A stretch of DNA of 64,000 nt. It comes from Erpetoichthys calabaricus (lineage: Eukaryota > Chordata > Cladistia > Polypteriformes > Polypteridae). Location: assembly GCF_900747795.2 (NCBI RefSeq), contig NC_041401.2, positions 898,823 through 962,822 of the forward strand, written 5' to 3'. Below are positions 32,721 through 61,149 of the stretch, piece by piece. The notes under the pieces are model-generated. The model did no database searches. It worked only from the letters and a program-made list of their open reading frames with translations, and was not told the DNA's origin. The position numbers and the translations under genes are program-made. Numbering within the stretch: the first letter of the stretch is position 1; each line of letters starts with the position of its first letter.

Positions 32721-35700
32721 CAAAGCCGGCAGGCGCGTGTCGGGGGGCCGCAGACAGGTGTGCGTCTTTAGGGGCCCTCGCGGGGTCCCCCCACCCCTTT
32801 CTTCAGTGTGGTCCCGGGGCACAGAGCAGGCATGGGGAGAGGGGCTTCTGACGATGAGTTAAAGGGGCCTCTCACTTCTGTGCCCCCCAGAATCGCACAG
32901 CGCGAGGGGCACAGTGCAGACGGGGGAGTCCCGTAAGACGTGCAGCGGTCAGCGCCACTCAAACCTCCCAGGGCCTCAGGATGACCATCCTGTGTAGGCT
33001 GACCCTCCATCCGCTCCTTGCGTCCCACTGGCTTCCTGTTGCCCCCCAGGAGGTGACACGTGGCCGGCTGTTGTGTCTCACTCCCATCCCACTCGCTCGA
33101 CTTCCTCCTGCCATCCATTCGCTGCTCCCTCCAACCAGAAAGGCGCTATATAGCCCTGCTGTGCTGTGGCATCAGCCTGCCATCAAATCAGAAATCCTGA
33201 AGCGTGTTGCCCACCCACTCCTCACAGGTGCCACCCCCCGCCTGTAAACCCATTTAATTAAATCCCTTCAGCAGCTGGCCAGTGTGGAGAGGCAAGACTG
33301 GCACCGTGCCATGCTCTAGTGCAGGCTCCCTCCCCCAACCACAGAGCACCACCTTGGCTCCCCCTAGTGGTCCTGCTGCCCTACATGGGGGTGTGGAGTG
33401 CCATTGTCCTTGTCCCTGTGACCTGCACATTTTTAAAGGTCACCCACATCACGCCAGACCCCCCCGTCAGTCAAGACACGTGTTTGGCACACAGTAGCAC
33501 CCCCGTCTAATCCATCTGAGGTGACAGGAGTCCCTCACTGTCATGTACACATCCATGCCGGGTGGCACCATTTAGGTGGCAGTAGAACCACAGCCAGTCT
33601 CACTTGAAGTGCAGGACTCCAACTGTCTGTGAGGTGGGGGGCAAAACTGCCAGGTGGTCACAGTCCCCCCCCCCACCGGTGTTGTGCGCTGTCTGAAGTG
33701 AACTGTTAAGACTGTGGTGGCAATGCCCCACCCAGCTGGGCACATTGGCAGAGTGATGCCATAAGTGCCAGTCACCAGGCTGGTAAGCATGGCACACACT
33801 TCACCAGCTTATTCTGGCTTGGACTGTGAGGTCACTTGCTGGATGTCCCTGAGCGGGGGCGGAGCAGGAGTGGTCTGAGAAAGCATGGCGTCGGAGTGCC
33901 AGAAGCTGGGCTGCCCTGGACAGGATGCCCGTCTCCCAGTGGGATGCGTTCCCTCCTACTGTGCCCACTTGTACCTGGTGGTCTTTGGCGTATCCGTGGA
34001 GTTCCAGCCAGGCAACAAAGCAGGAACTGAGTGATGGGTGATGGGCATTGTGCCCAGGCTGTTTATAAAGAGATGCCAATGGAAATCAAACCCACTCACT
34101 CCACTCAAACCTGCACGGAGTGCCAGTCTGTCACAGGGCTGCTTTGCAGGTTTCTTTATCGTAGCTGCCGGTGCTGTCATTATCATGTGACTGGGAGTCG
34201 TCATGTGTTGCGTGTGACGTCACGGGCAGCGCCCATGTCTTCATGCGCCAGTCAGCGTATCCCCGTTTGACTGTTCATGATTTTCTTTTTGATTTTGATT
34301 TGCGTATTAGGCTTCAGTGATTGACTTTCAGGGTGTGCCCACCGCAAGGGCATCAAAGAAGCAGAAACCCAAATATGGCAGCCTGACCCCAAACTCACAA
34401 GGCAGGCTTTAAAAGTTCAAAAAGTAAAAATGTCCTTCAAGGGAAAGGATGACCAAAAACCGCCGGCCTGCAAAAGAGGAAGTATTTGCCAGGGCTGCCC
34501 GTCGGCGCCAGGGTTGCACTTCAGGGTTTGTTTTATTTCTTTGTCTCCTTTTGTGTTTTATTTGCTCTCTACGCCTGCCGGCCCTTCTGCCCTGTCCTTG
34601 TATTTGGTGGGATAATCCCCAAGAGGCGGGGCCACCTGTCTGTCATCATTGAGGGACCGCCTCCCTGCCCCACAGAGGCTGATGGGCTCTCACTGGCAGT
34701 GCCTGGTGGTCCGGCGGGACCTCCTTTATTTGCTTCTTTCTATTGGCGGTTTTTGGGACTTTCTGCTTTTTGGTTGCTGATCTTTCAGCCAAATCCTTTT
34801 TGCCTCCATTTTCTGCTTGTTGAGTATTTTCTTATCCTTTATGTTCAGTTTTTTAAAGATTTCTGGGGGTCTCGTCTCAGTTCTCCCCCCCACAGAGACA
34901 AACCCGACTTCACACGTGGAATTTAAAAGCCTGACCGCCATTTTGAGGCCTGCAGCCTCCCGTTTTCCTGGAGCCAGGCTTGCCTTGGGGTGACACGGGT
35001 TTGGGGGGCTGTTTTTAAAGGCCTCACCTTTCTCTATTTGCTGGAGCCCCCGTAATCGTAACTGGAAGAGAAACAAAGAAGGTGGGCCTAAGGGAGGGCC
35101 GAAGTCCGATCTGCAATCGGGAGACCACCCGGAATAGACATGGAGGCTCATGGCGCCTGGGCATTGGCATCAGCACAGAGCTACGGCAGAGAGGAGAGAA
35201 GAAACTCTGGGGGTCCGCAGTCAGTCAGGCTGGCACCCCCCACTGGCCTCTCTCGAGGTTCACATACTGTGACTTTGTGCAGTGCAGTCCAAGAAGAGGA
35301 AGAGGAAGAATCCTTTCATCCTTGGATCTTATCAGACATACTGGGGAGCCATATCTGTCAAATGGGCACAAGAAGAGCTTGGCAGTGGCATCAAGTGGCA
35401 CAACTGGATACTGAGGGGAGAAACAGGAGGGTTAGTGATGATTCTTCATGGTTGTAATTCGTGTATGTTTGGTGCCAACGCCTAACACACAGAAGGTGCC
35501 CGTTTATAAAAGACAGAAAATAAAAAGTGTGATCTAAGAAATTGGCATGAAAGGCGCTATATAAGATGAGAAAGGCGCCATGACAGAGTGACAGGTTCAT
35601 AGGGTGCATGTGATCAGAAGTGATACAAGCGCTCCACCTCCCATAGGACAGCGAAGACCCCCATATGGATAGTTGGGTCAGGCCGACTTGAGAATACGCT

Positions 35701-38700
35701 GGGGACATTCGGGACTTTATGGTTTTGGTGACTTTGGTGGGCCACTGCACGTTTCGTCTCAATGGACGTCGCCATTTTGTGTCTTCCTGCCACTGCCATC
35801 CTCTTTCGAGTGCTGATGGCCATCACTCCTCATCTTCATTTCGTAATGCCATCGATGGTTTAGGGGCCGGATGAGCAGGTGCCAAGGGGTCTTTGTGCTG
35901 GTGACTCTCCTTGTCCATGTTGTGATTTGATCCTCGTTCCTCCTACTTCACAGTTCAGATGGTTTGCCCACTTGGGTGCCCGTCTTACCTCCATTGTTTT
36001 CCTTTCTCTTGCCCGATGTGACGATTCTTCAGTCCCAGCAGATCTCCACTCCCAGTCCCGTCATTCGCCCAGTGGAGACTTGAGGGTCCTGCTGCCCCCT
36101 TGGTCACCTGTGCCAGTCCTCCTGTGTCCGTCGTTTACCGTGTGGCTTTTCCCCCCTCATTTGTTTCCACACCTAAACATGTGGTGCGTCTTTAATTAAA
36201 GGCATTTGGTCGTGTCAGAGCCATGCGCTACGAGAGCTTCTGCAAGGCGCTATAGTGGTGGGACAGCAGGGGGACACAGTGGATAACTTCGGCTCCCCTC
36301 GGATTTCAAGGCCGGAGCTGCGATGTCATTTCCTCCTCCTGCCGACTATTTAAGAGACCGACCAGCGGAAGTCGGAGGTCACACCAGGGCCCATGTGCCA
36401 TGACGGGCGGCGATTATTCATTATTGAGGCTCCTGGGGTCTCGCTGTCACTCCAGGGGGGCTTTGCGAATCCACTCCTGTCATTGTTTTTCTGATAGGAG
36501 CTTTGGCTTGCAAGTTGACATTTATGTCACATCTGCAGTGCCGACGCCACCCACAGAAGGGCAGTGGATGTCACCATCAAGCACGCTGTGCACAGCAGTC
36601 GGGGACGAGCTCTGCATGGCCACCAGATGGAGCTCACGCCGCGGGACCACCAGAGCAAGGTGGCGCAAGTCCACAGCCGTTCAGCAGCTTCTTCATTTTG
36701 GAGGATTTGCATTGCTGGTTTCCATGACGATGTATCCCATGTTTCACTGGGGCCATGCAGTGGTGACATCATTGGTGTGATGGTTGGCAGGAGATACGGA
36801 ACTCATTGTCATTCTTACCGTTTGTGAATTCCGTCTCCCCTCTCGTCGACTGCTGCGCTCTCCGTTCTTCAGAAGTGTGACACAGCGGGCTGACCTTCCT
36901 CCCAGAGGTGTCCACCTCAGATTTATGTTGTCTCTCCATGGCCATCACTTGGTGTGAGGTGACCTCTCCTGACTAGAAAGGTACAAGAAGATGCAAATCC
37001 TGTGAGCGAGTTGGGCCTGCTGCAGCTGAACACGCATGGGACGTCGACCTGCGAACCCCGATGGCCAAGAACTCCAACTGAACAGACCACCGTCACTGAG
37101 GTGGTCCTAAATGACATCAAGACGCGGTCTGAGGGTCTCCAGAGACCTCCTGTCCACCACCAGACCCAGTCACTTTGTCCTCTGACTCACCAGCCCTTGT
37201 GACACTCCTCCTCCTCTTCCTTTTCTTCACTCAGGCTGAAGACTAACTTTGTAGCGCTGCTGTGAAGATGTCAGTCCTGACGCGTTTCCGGCCGTCGAGT
37301 CACACGAGTTTCCTGTTGTTGGTTTGGAGTTCGTTCTTCACGTCTGTGCGTTTCCCACTCGTTGTTATTTCTGCACTGCTCCTTTAATTGGGCTGCTTGG
37401 TGGGCGGAGCTCTGGGAGGCGGGGCTGTGCTAATGTCACAACTGCCAGCTCCTCCCCCTGGCTGTAGTGAGGCCCAGCAGTGCGGCTTTGCCTTCACTTC
37501 AATGGTGGTCTTCCTAGATTTTTCTGGAATATTCCCTGCTGCATTTCATGGATTGGCTCCCGGCTCTGTGTGCCTCGGATTACTTGTTGGGGACATCCAT
37601 CTTTGTCCTTTTTGTTGCCCTTGTCCTGATTTGTGTTAATAAAATAGAGTTGGTATTCACTGCCCTCTTCGTTTCTGGTCACCACCTCCCTCCTTGCATT
37701 CTGAACTTCCGACACCAGCTCACCTTTTTGGACCTGCGTAGGCCGAAGCCCTCAGTTAGGAGTTGGAGGAACAACCTGACCTGACCTGACCTGACCTGCT
37801 TTGGAGGCCTCACGCCCGTTCTTTATATCTGAGACGCCATCTGACAGCCGTCACTGCCATGCCCCCCTGCTCTCTTGGTGGAGAAGCTACTGCCAGGTAG
37901 CAGCTGGCATCCACGGGCATCATTCCTGTCTCCATTTTAGACACTTTGATCATGGCGGCCCTTAGCCGTTTCTCTTTTGGTTCTGATATGCACTTCAGGA
38001 CACAACATGTGGGAGGCCTCCTAAAATGAGCCAGGGGGTGGGCCAAATCCCACCTGGTCTGCCCAGCAGAGGCTCACCTGACTTCTGCCAGGCCCCCCAA
38101 GGTGACCTGCTGGCTTCTGCTGTGGCAGGCCCAAGAACAGGGAGCTTGGCAAACAACTCGAAACGCTCCAAAAATACCCCTCAAGAGGAGGGACGGCCGT
38201 AAACCCCCTCCTGGGGCTCCAAGAAACAGCAGAACATCACAAAAGGCACACAACTTGAAAGAGACGCTCAACACTTCAGGGGGTCTCCGTGGCGCTCACT
38301 CGAGCAGCAGGTTCCTCACATCCCCATCGGACCGTCAATGGATATTAAAACGAGCAGCGGCCCCCAGCACTGCCCCCTGCTGGTCACCACTTCTAACATC
38401 ACCTGGCCCTCACAGGTCCTGCATTTCTGCCAGTTTTGCAACCACCTGCACACTATGCCCTGAATGCCCACTCCTGCGAGTTTGGTGCCAGGTGCCCTCT
38501 GTAAACGCGGGTCAGTTGTATTGCAGTTTCATCGTCTGCTTCTATCACCTCGTCCTCTGACTGCTGCATATTTGTCACAACAGCCCTTGTGACACTCCTC
38601 CTCCTCCTCTTCACTTGTGTTGCTTTGTCATTCCCTCCTTTATTGTCCCCCCGATGCGTGTCACACTCGATGGCCCCAGTGACGTCCCCTCAGCTTCTCT

Positions 38701-38770
38701 GGTTCTTCATTTGGCTTCAGCGGGTGGTCTTCTGCTTCCGAGTCCACCTGCAGTCGGACTCCTCAAAACA
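32721..38770. other. gene-free interval between cpo and pard3b
   Basis: No exon of a known family was found. It contains scattered GGCGCTATATA cores (33144, 35553, 36245), a pyrimidine-rich stretch at 34500-34870 with an open frame of 146 codons that looks compositional, and a CCTGA tract at 37775-37798. Confidence 0.5.
37775..37798 (+). repeat. (CCTGA)n tract
   Basis: Between four and five tandem CCTGA units. Confidence 0.85.
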
Positions 38771-38771
38771 G

Positions 38772-38985
38772 ACGAGGGCAGTGTGGCACAGTGGCTAAGG
38801 CTTTGGACTCCAAGCGCTGAGGTTGTGGGTTCAAGTCCCTCACATCACTTCACCCGCCTGTGGAAAAAAAAAACAAAAGAAATGCAAACAATTGTCGTGG
38901 ATAATAAAAGGTGCCCACCAAATAGGGGGGGGGCGATAGATGGAAAGAAAAGGCGCCATATAAACGGATAGACTGTGGGTTCAAA
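38772..38985 (+). repeat. tRNA-derived SINE, plus orientation
   Basis: A clear tRNA-like head with A box GTGGCACAGTGGCTAAGG and B box GGTTGTGGGTTCAAGTCCC, then 'CACTTCACCCGCCTGTGG', an A-rich run, 'AAAGAAATGCAAACAATTG' and a tail 'GGTGCCCACCAAATAGG' (variant of GGCGTCxGCCAAATAA). A GGCGCCATATAAACGG core follows at 38950. This is the best copy of the family in the window. Confidence 0.85.
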
Positions 38986-41900
38986 TGCCGCCGCTGACGC
39001 CGTATGACCCGGAGGAGGTCACCTCACACAAATGTCATACGTCACCTCAGATGACAGCGAATCCTCACAAAAGGCTGCGGTGTCAAGCGGTTACACGAGC
39101 GTCAGACATTCACGTCGAGGGTTTTTGGGATTATTTTCGCCTCCATCTTGGATGGGTACAGTTCTAGCGCCTCTATGGGTGTGTCTTCTGAGGTCGTGAC
39201 CTCTAATCGATTCCTCATTGGCTTTAAAGGTCACCTCCTCTGTGTGAGCGACAGACTCCTGAACAGGCCTCCTCGCCACTCTTCGAGTGCCCCTTTGCCA
39301 TCTGTGATGTTTATCTCGAGTTGTCCGTCTTCCTGGTTTTTTCCCCTCCCATTATCCCGCCTCGCTAGCATTTTGAGCACAACAGACGTGGCGCCGACGG
39401 GCTCACGTGTGACGATGTGCACCTCCTACTGAAGACGAAGTCCTCGGAGCTGCCGACTGCTGTCACCCAGCAGCACAAAAGGGCCACAAATGTCACAAGC
39501 CAGAGCAGGATGTCACACCAAGTCTGGCTCACCCCAAACTCAAAAGGGCAGCAGAGGAGGACCAGAGCCAGAAGGTCAGAGCGGGCGTTCGGCTAAACCT
39601 GAAACTTCACGTCAGAAAGTGAACAAGTCCAGGCCTGGGGGTCTCACGGCTCGGCCCACCATGGCACAGCAGACTCCCCTTTCTCATTTACTTTACATAA
39701 ACCTGAACAAGGCTGGGCCAAGAAAGTCACATGACAACTTCCAGGGGTGTGTCCTGATACACAAGAGGACGTCACGGGACATTCACAATGACAGCAGAAT
39801 AAAATGACAAGACGAAGCCAGAAGAAGAAAAGTGGAAGCTCCGCCCTCCACAAATTCGGACGAATCACAGCAAAACAAAAAAAAAAAAAAAAGGCAAGGC
39901 CACCAAAGTGCTGACCCTCGTCACACCTGATTGAAGCTCCGCCCACCTCAACCTCCAGGGGTCACCACAGGAAATGGAAAAATCTGCAGGAGCCGCGTGA
40001 CGCCATCAGGGCAGCACGGACCAAAATCCCCAAGGAAGGTCCAGACCCGTTGTGGTGGTCCTAATAAAGTGTCCACCTTGTGTACTGTATGTACATCATT
40101 GTACCCTCCTACTGTCCCTCAGGGGTCTTGTCAGGCAGGCTGGCTGTGAACCCGAGATCTCCCAGTCAGCAGGTCAAAGCGTAGCTAATCAGAGGACTCG
40201 AGCGCCCAGGGGGTGTCTAACAGCGGGGGGCTCTCTCCTCCTTCTGCTCTGAACTTGGGGGTCTTCTTTACCACCGTGGCCAAGGAGCGCTCGTGAAATG
40301 GAGGGGGAGCGAGACCACTGGCTAGTAACACCTGTGCAGTCTGAGGGTCTCTCGGAGGAGGACGTATTCAGGCCCCAGAACAAGCTTTGTGGACCTCAGG
40401 TGAAAGGTCAAGTAGAAAAAATTAGAAGAAGTCAAAGCCTTGAATATCAAATGTGGGGTACAGCAGAGGTGACGTCTGGGACCCTGCAGGGGGCGTCCTG
40501 TGAGGTCCACTTGACGTCTTCTTCGTTTCTCACCCACGTGGGTCTGGTCAGCCGCCCAAGTTAAAGAGGAGGCCCAGGCGGACTACTGACTGGTACTTCA
40601 CACTCCGTCTACGCCACAGGACCATCTTGAGGAAAGGACCGTCCCCTTGGAGACAGGTGTCACCACTGTATCTGTCTAGGAGGCACACACTGCAGGGATG
40701 GTGCCACACTCTGGACAGTCAGGGGTATGGACCAGGGTGGTGGAAAGGGAGCCGGGCAGACTGTCCTAGACTTGGCACATGCGGGTGTGCCAGTTACAGG
40801 GTCGTCATCACTCAGTATCACATCGATATCACAAACAGTCAGCGTGGTGGGGTTTCCCATGTGAGAACTGAAAGTAAAAATCGGCCGACATGCACCAAAC
40901 ATCTGTGCCCGGGCTCCGTGCCCTCTTATGCCACTTACAGAGTTCAAGAAATCTGCCACTTCTAGACCTACGTTGCCACCTCCGGTCACGTCCGATTCTC
41001 GTGTGTCTGTTAGTTTCGATCTTCACCTGCCAGTCACTGCCCTGTAACTCCACAGGGTCTCCCACAGCTTCTGCCCAGAGGAGTTTTTGGTGGGTTAGCT
41101 GGTCGCTGTTGAGCTTAATGTGATTTACTGGATTTTCAACCTGTTGCTCTGCCCCTTTGGAGGTCTTTGGGGGTCTTTACCGCCTTCATGCCTTTTGTGC
41201 TCTTCGGGGCTTTACAGTGTAGCTGAGCATTGTGGGAGAACAAAACGTTTGCCTTCATCTCGAGCCCTCCTGGTGGGCATTGTTGGAAGTGAACCGTTAG
41301 GACCCTCGGGTGCTTCGGGACAGGAACCTGGAGGACTTCACACTTACTTGAAGGTATGGCGCATTTCTGATTTTTAGTAAATTCTTCTCAACACAACAAA
41401 CAGAGAAAACCTGAAATAAGGCCCTGCCATGCGTTCCCTTTGAGAACATCCGTAGTGGGTGGTCATGGCGCCTCCTTCTTCTTCCTCCTAATTATTGTCT
41501 CGCAATGCCAACTAAAACACTTCACCGCCCGATCATACAGAACAGCAACATCACTAAGGAGGAAACAAAAAAACGAGAACGACTGAGCGATGGCTGCGCC
41601 TCCTATTCACAGACGCGGAAGTGCAGCAGAGTGGCACAAGGAGAAGGGGAAGTGCGGGCATTTGGGAAAAGGTCAGGCATGGAGGCACACTGGCGCACTT
41701 CTGCTTCACGTCACTGAATCAAAATAACGTTATGGGAGACAAACTGGTTCTGTTATTATCAACACTGAGCGTAAATCGCGCCTCATACAGTAAAGAGTTG
41801 AAAAGACCACAACAGGAGAGGAGCGGCTGACCCGCTGAAAAAGAAGAGGAAGATCACCAACATATGCCAGTTTAGTGCCACCCAGAGCGTGGAGGCCAAA

Positions 41901-42890
41901 GCGAACAGCATCGGGCATCACGCAGGAACAAACCCGCCACTGATGCCAGGGCACACTTTTAACACACAGCTAGCTTAGCAGAGTCCTCGGCCCAACAACG
42001 AGATTCCTGCGTAGTTCTAACGGCAACAGAATGGAGACAAAATAAAAACGTTTATTGAATTGAAGCCAATGGCAAACAAAGAGGCCGGGGGGCAGGGGGA
42101 CTCCCCCCATCCCATTACTCGTGTCACACGATGCAGACATCCGTTCAAAGCGTGTGTGTCAAATGTCACGTGACGACAGGAGTCTTGACCAATGAACGAA
42201 GTGGAGGGGCGGATCTTCAGTTCAAAGGCTCAGTCCCATGTGACTTGCATTTCCTGTTTTCTGATCCACACCAATTGCCCCCCCCCGCCCCGAGGTATCT
42301 CATGTTTGCCCCCCAGGTGTATTTCACGTCATTTGTTGTTGTACAACATCGGCCACCATTGGCTTCTCAAACAGCTGACACTTTATTTTCTCGTTCTCGA
42401 GATTTTCTGGGTCATCCCAACAAAAACCCCATGGGCGAGTGGCACCTTTTGGGTGGAAGATTCCTGCAGCGTCTGAGACTTGTGGGCGTAAAGTGGAAAT
42501 CCTGAGAAAAACCCCATGTGAACAAAGCAGCGAAGAGTCCCAGTTTACACACAGACCCCCCTCATAAGGAGGCTGCTCCAAAATGGGGGGCCTAACAAGC
42601 AGCAGGGGTCCAAGATATGCACACCTTACCTACTGCGGGGTCTTCATCTGGCCATCCCGACAGGGCACCACCACCCAAAATAAACTGCGCCAGCTCTGGG
42701 GCCAAAGCCTTGGCTGGTGGGCCACTCAGATGGGCTGCACATTGGGATTGGGTCCACTTCACCCCTCAGGTAGGTCTTGGGGGACTGGAGAGAAGATTAA
42801 AAAAAAAGTCAAATTTATGACAGAGAAAAGTGTGCAATAAAAGTGAGCTTCAGTCTTTCTTACGGCTTTGACAAAGTGACAGGGTGACAC
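38986..42890. other. gene-free interval upstream of pard3b
   Basis: Nothing recognisable as a gene. It includes an A17 run near 39876 and GC-poor patches near 41500-41950 and 42330-42400. No transposon family is identified. Confidence 0.5.
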
Positions 42891-42894
42891 TAAA

Positions 42895-43060
42895 GGTGCT
42901 CCCGGAAACAGGAGGCAGCACAGCGGGGCCCGAATTCAAATCCCACCATCACCCAAAGATGTGCTCGATAGGCTGCCCGACGCTGCTTAGTTTGCCCGGG
43001 GTGGGCGACTGTGCCCATCCAGGGTTGTGTCCCACTCGGCCCCACGTTGGTCAAAGCGTA
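42895..43060 (+). repeat. degenerate tRNA-derived SINE, plus orientation
   Basis: 'GGAGGCAGCACAGCGGGGCC' then 'GAATTCAAATCCCACCATC', 'ACCCAAAGATGTGCTCGATA' and 'CTGTGCCCATCCAGGGTTGT' follow the order of common fish SINEs (head, CAAAGACATGCAGG, CCCTGTCCAGGGTTG). Confidence 0.55.
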
Positions 43061-43109
43061 CTCAAACTGGGCCGCGTGAGGGTCTTCCACTGTCCTCGAC
43101 CTTCCCACG

Positions 43110-58493
<15,384 letters not shown>

Positions 58494-58899
58494 GTAGGTG
58501 ACGTGGTTCTGATGCCCTCTTGACCCAGCTTCTCCAGAAGAACATCGAGTGGAGTTTTGTTGGCCCCTAAAGTCCGGCTGTCCACCCCGCTGCTTATCCC
58601 GCGTGTCTGTCTGTGGTTCGTCTGGTAGCTCCTTTAATGAAGACCCCTATAAAGCTAACCAGGTAAAGAGTGCCGGGCACAGGCACAACGTCTGTGGTCA
58701 GACTTGCAAGTCCATTGAGCCTCGCCTGCTGAGGTGCCACCTTAGCTACAGTATATATACCGAGTCATGCCAGTCTCTCATGTAGAAGCAGAGAGGCGCC
58801 TAAGTGGGCGTCCTGAATGGCTGAAGAGCTGCTGGGGGGTGCATTGAACAGAATGTTCTAGAGAGTCCTGATCACGCCTGGTCTATACAGGATGTCACA

Positions 58900-59640
58900 C
58901 GCCGTGTACCCCACACCATCCTGGCACAGCTGGATGATAAAAGTCTGCTCATTCACGTCTTGCAGCGCAGCATTTAACCCTGATGGACTGGCAAAGCTGA
59001 CCACCAACTCCTCTGCATGTGCGGACGGGGGGTTTCATATCCTCCATGCTGACCCTCCAGACTGGCACTCCGCAAGCTAGTGTGTTGAGCCCCCTGCTAT
59101 GGCACAGTGTCCACTCCACCATTAAATATGCTGTTGACACCACCATTATCGGCCTGATTGCCAACTGTGACAAAATGACTTGCAGGGAAGAGGTCTACCC
59201 GCTGACTCTGTGGTGCCAGGACAATAATCTGACCTGCTTCCTCAAGTCTCTGCCCAGCTCCTCGGTTTTGCAGATGGCAGACCACACTGCCATCTCCTGT
59301 GCGTGAGCAGCTTTACATAAATGGATTGACCATCTCTAACAACCTGAACTGGGCACTCATGATGAAGGCTCGCCAGCCTTGCCTACTTCCTCAAGGGAAG
59401 CCCACCTCTCCCCCTCCGTTGGTAGCCGAGGCACACAGTGGAGTCCATCTTCTCTGGCTGCATCATGTCCTAGTGTGGTGCCTGCTCAGACTGGGTGGTG
59501 AAGGTGGCATTGGAATATGACTGGCACTCAGCCCCCTTCTGCTCTGCATGTATACAACACTCGCTGCCTTAGAAAGTCAGTCGGGGTCATTAAAGAGCTC
59601 AGCCACCCTGCACCTGGCACCCGGCCCCTCTTCTCAGTCC
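58900..59640 (+). mobile_element. LINE reverse transcriptase relic, plus orientation (pard3b intron 2)
   Basis: Translation contains GTPQASVLSPLLW, IKYAVDTTIIGLIANCDK and REEVYPLTLWCQDNNL, then LYINGLTISNNLNWA. These match GxPQGCVLSPLLF, IKFADDTTVVGLI and EVxxLxxWCxxNNL of fish L2/Rex-type reverse transcriptases. The FADD motif has become YAVD, there are several frame changes, and the 5' part is missing. The C-terminal end is near 59640. Confidence 0.85.
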
Positions 59641-59755
59641 ATTCTGACCACGGGCACTCACACCAGTGCATTCTGGGACAGTCCTTCGACAAAGGAATGG
59701 TAACTTCTAGACACCCACACGCAGTGTGTTTGTGTGTGTGTGGGTGTGTGTAGGT

Positions 59756-61055
59756 ACAGTGCGTTCAGAAGCTCTCGAGACCCCATCACTTTCTGCACAC
59801 TTCAGCGTGTTTCACATTTCATTTTAAACGTTTGCCATTTTTACCCATCAGCCTTCACTTCATAACCCACCGTGACAAAGTGAAGACCTGTGACCAGAAA
59901 GGTCTGCACATTCCTTAAAAATCGCAAAACTGAAATCTGTCCTTGATGTGTTCAGACCCCTCATGTAGTTCTTTGTCGAAGTTGCAGCTTCAGGTGGTCT
60001 TGGTGAGTCCCTACCAGCTTTGCACTCCTGGATTTGGCCAGTTGATCCCACTCTTCCTGGCATATCCTCTCAGGGTCCATTAGACTGGATGGGGGGGTGT
60101 CTGTGAACAGGGTCTCACTACACATAAGGAGTATGTTTGGGCCACTCCGAGACTTGTCCTGAGGCCACTCCAGTGCTTCAGGCCATTGACCCGTCACCCC
60201 AGTCTGAGGTGGTCTTCTTCAAGGTCCCCTCTGTTTGGTTGCAATTATCTTTTCCTCAATACCCACCAGTCTTTCTGTATTGGCGCCTCCCCATGCGTGA
60301 TGCTACCACTGCTGTCCTTCACAGTAGGGATCGCATCAGGCAGGTGACATGGTGGCATGTTGTCCTCGCCAGACGTCATGTTTGGAGTTCTGCCTGGAGA
60401 GTTCAGTTTTTTTGTTTCGTCAGACTAGAGAATCTATTTTCTTTGGCACTCGGGGGCAATGAGATCCTTTTAGTCCCGAGTGCCCGCAGGGCAGCCGCTC
60501 CACCATGAACGCCTGATTGATGGGGGGGGTTGGGGGGCTGGCGTTCTGACGGGTTCTCCCATCTCGGTTGTTACAGTGACCACTGTGGTGCTGGTCACCT
60601 CCCTGACCAAGGCCTGCCCTTCCTTCCCAGTTATGTAGTGTGGCGGGGCAGCCAGTCCAGGAAGAGTCCATTTCACAATCCATGAGGGTCCTGAGCTCCT
60701 GGGGGCCCTCGAAGCTTCACAGATGGTTTGATCTCTGCCTTTCCACAGTTTGGTCATGGAGGTCTACTGAGGGGTCCATGGATGTCCTGACGTGCAGTGT
60801 GCCTGTCTAAATGATGTCTGGTCAAATCAGTTCACCACCGGTGGTCTTCAGTCTGGTCCTTAAAGGAGTCACCTTCGAGGTGCCACAGTAAAGGGTCTCA
60901 CTGCTTCTCCAATTGAGAGATTTCAGTTTTTCATTTTTAATACATTTGCAGTCCTTTGTGGTCACTCACTTGGTTGTTATGGAGTTCTGACTGACGGACA
61001 ATTCAGCCCACCACACAATAAAGTGAGGGGGTCTCGATGCCTTCCGAGTCCCCGC
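59756..61055 (-). mobile_element. nearly full-length Tc1-like transposon, family A, inactive
   Basis: The left end 'TACAGTGCGTTCAGAAGCTC' and right end '...GGGGGTCTCGATGCCTTCCG' are inverted and related, as in fish Tc1 elements (TACAGTGCATTCGGAAAGTA). Minus-strand transposase remnants appear in order from the right: a start region near 60800-60950, then a part whose reverse is 'CACCTCCCTGACCAAGGCC' (60597), one near 'TTCGTCAGACTAGAGAATCT' (60417) and 'TCTGAGGTGGTCTTCTTCAA' (60202), and the C-terminal ECKAGRD block at 59990-60020. Many stops and frameshifts; no open frame is left. Confidence 0.88.
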
Positions 61056-61149
61056 TGTGTCCATACAGTCACGTGACAAGGAAGTAGAAAGCTTGGCGGT
61101 GAAGGGTGAGACGTACACGGGCATATCGAGATTCGGTCTCCGTTTAAAC

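Noticed and set aside
34486-34926. 146-codon frame with hydrophobic segments that looks like a membrane protein
   Set aside because: The Phe/Leu richness follows from a T-rich stretch; there is no conserved motif or splice context.
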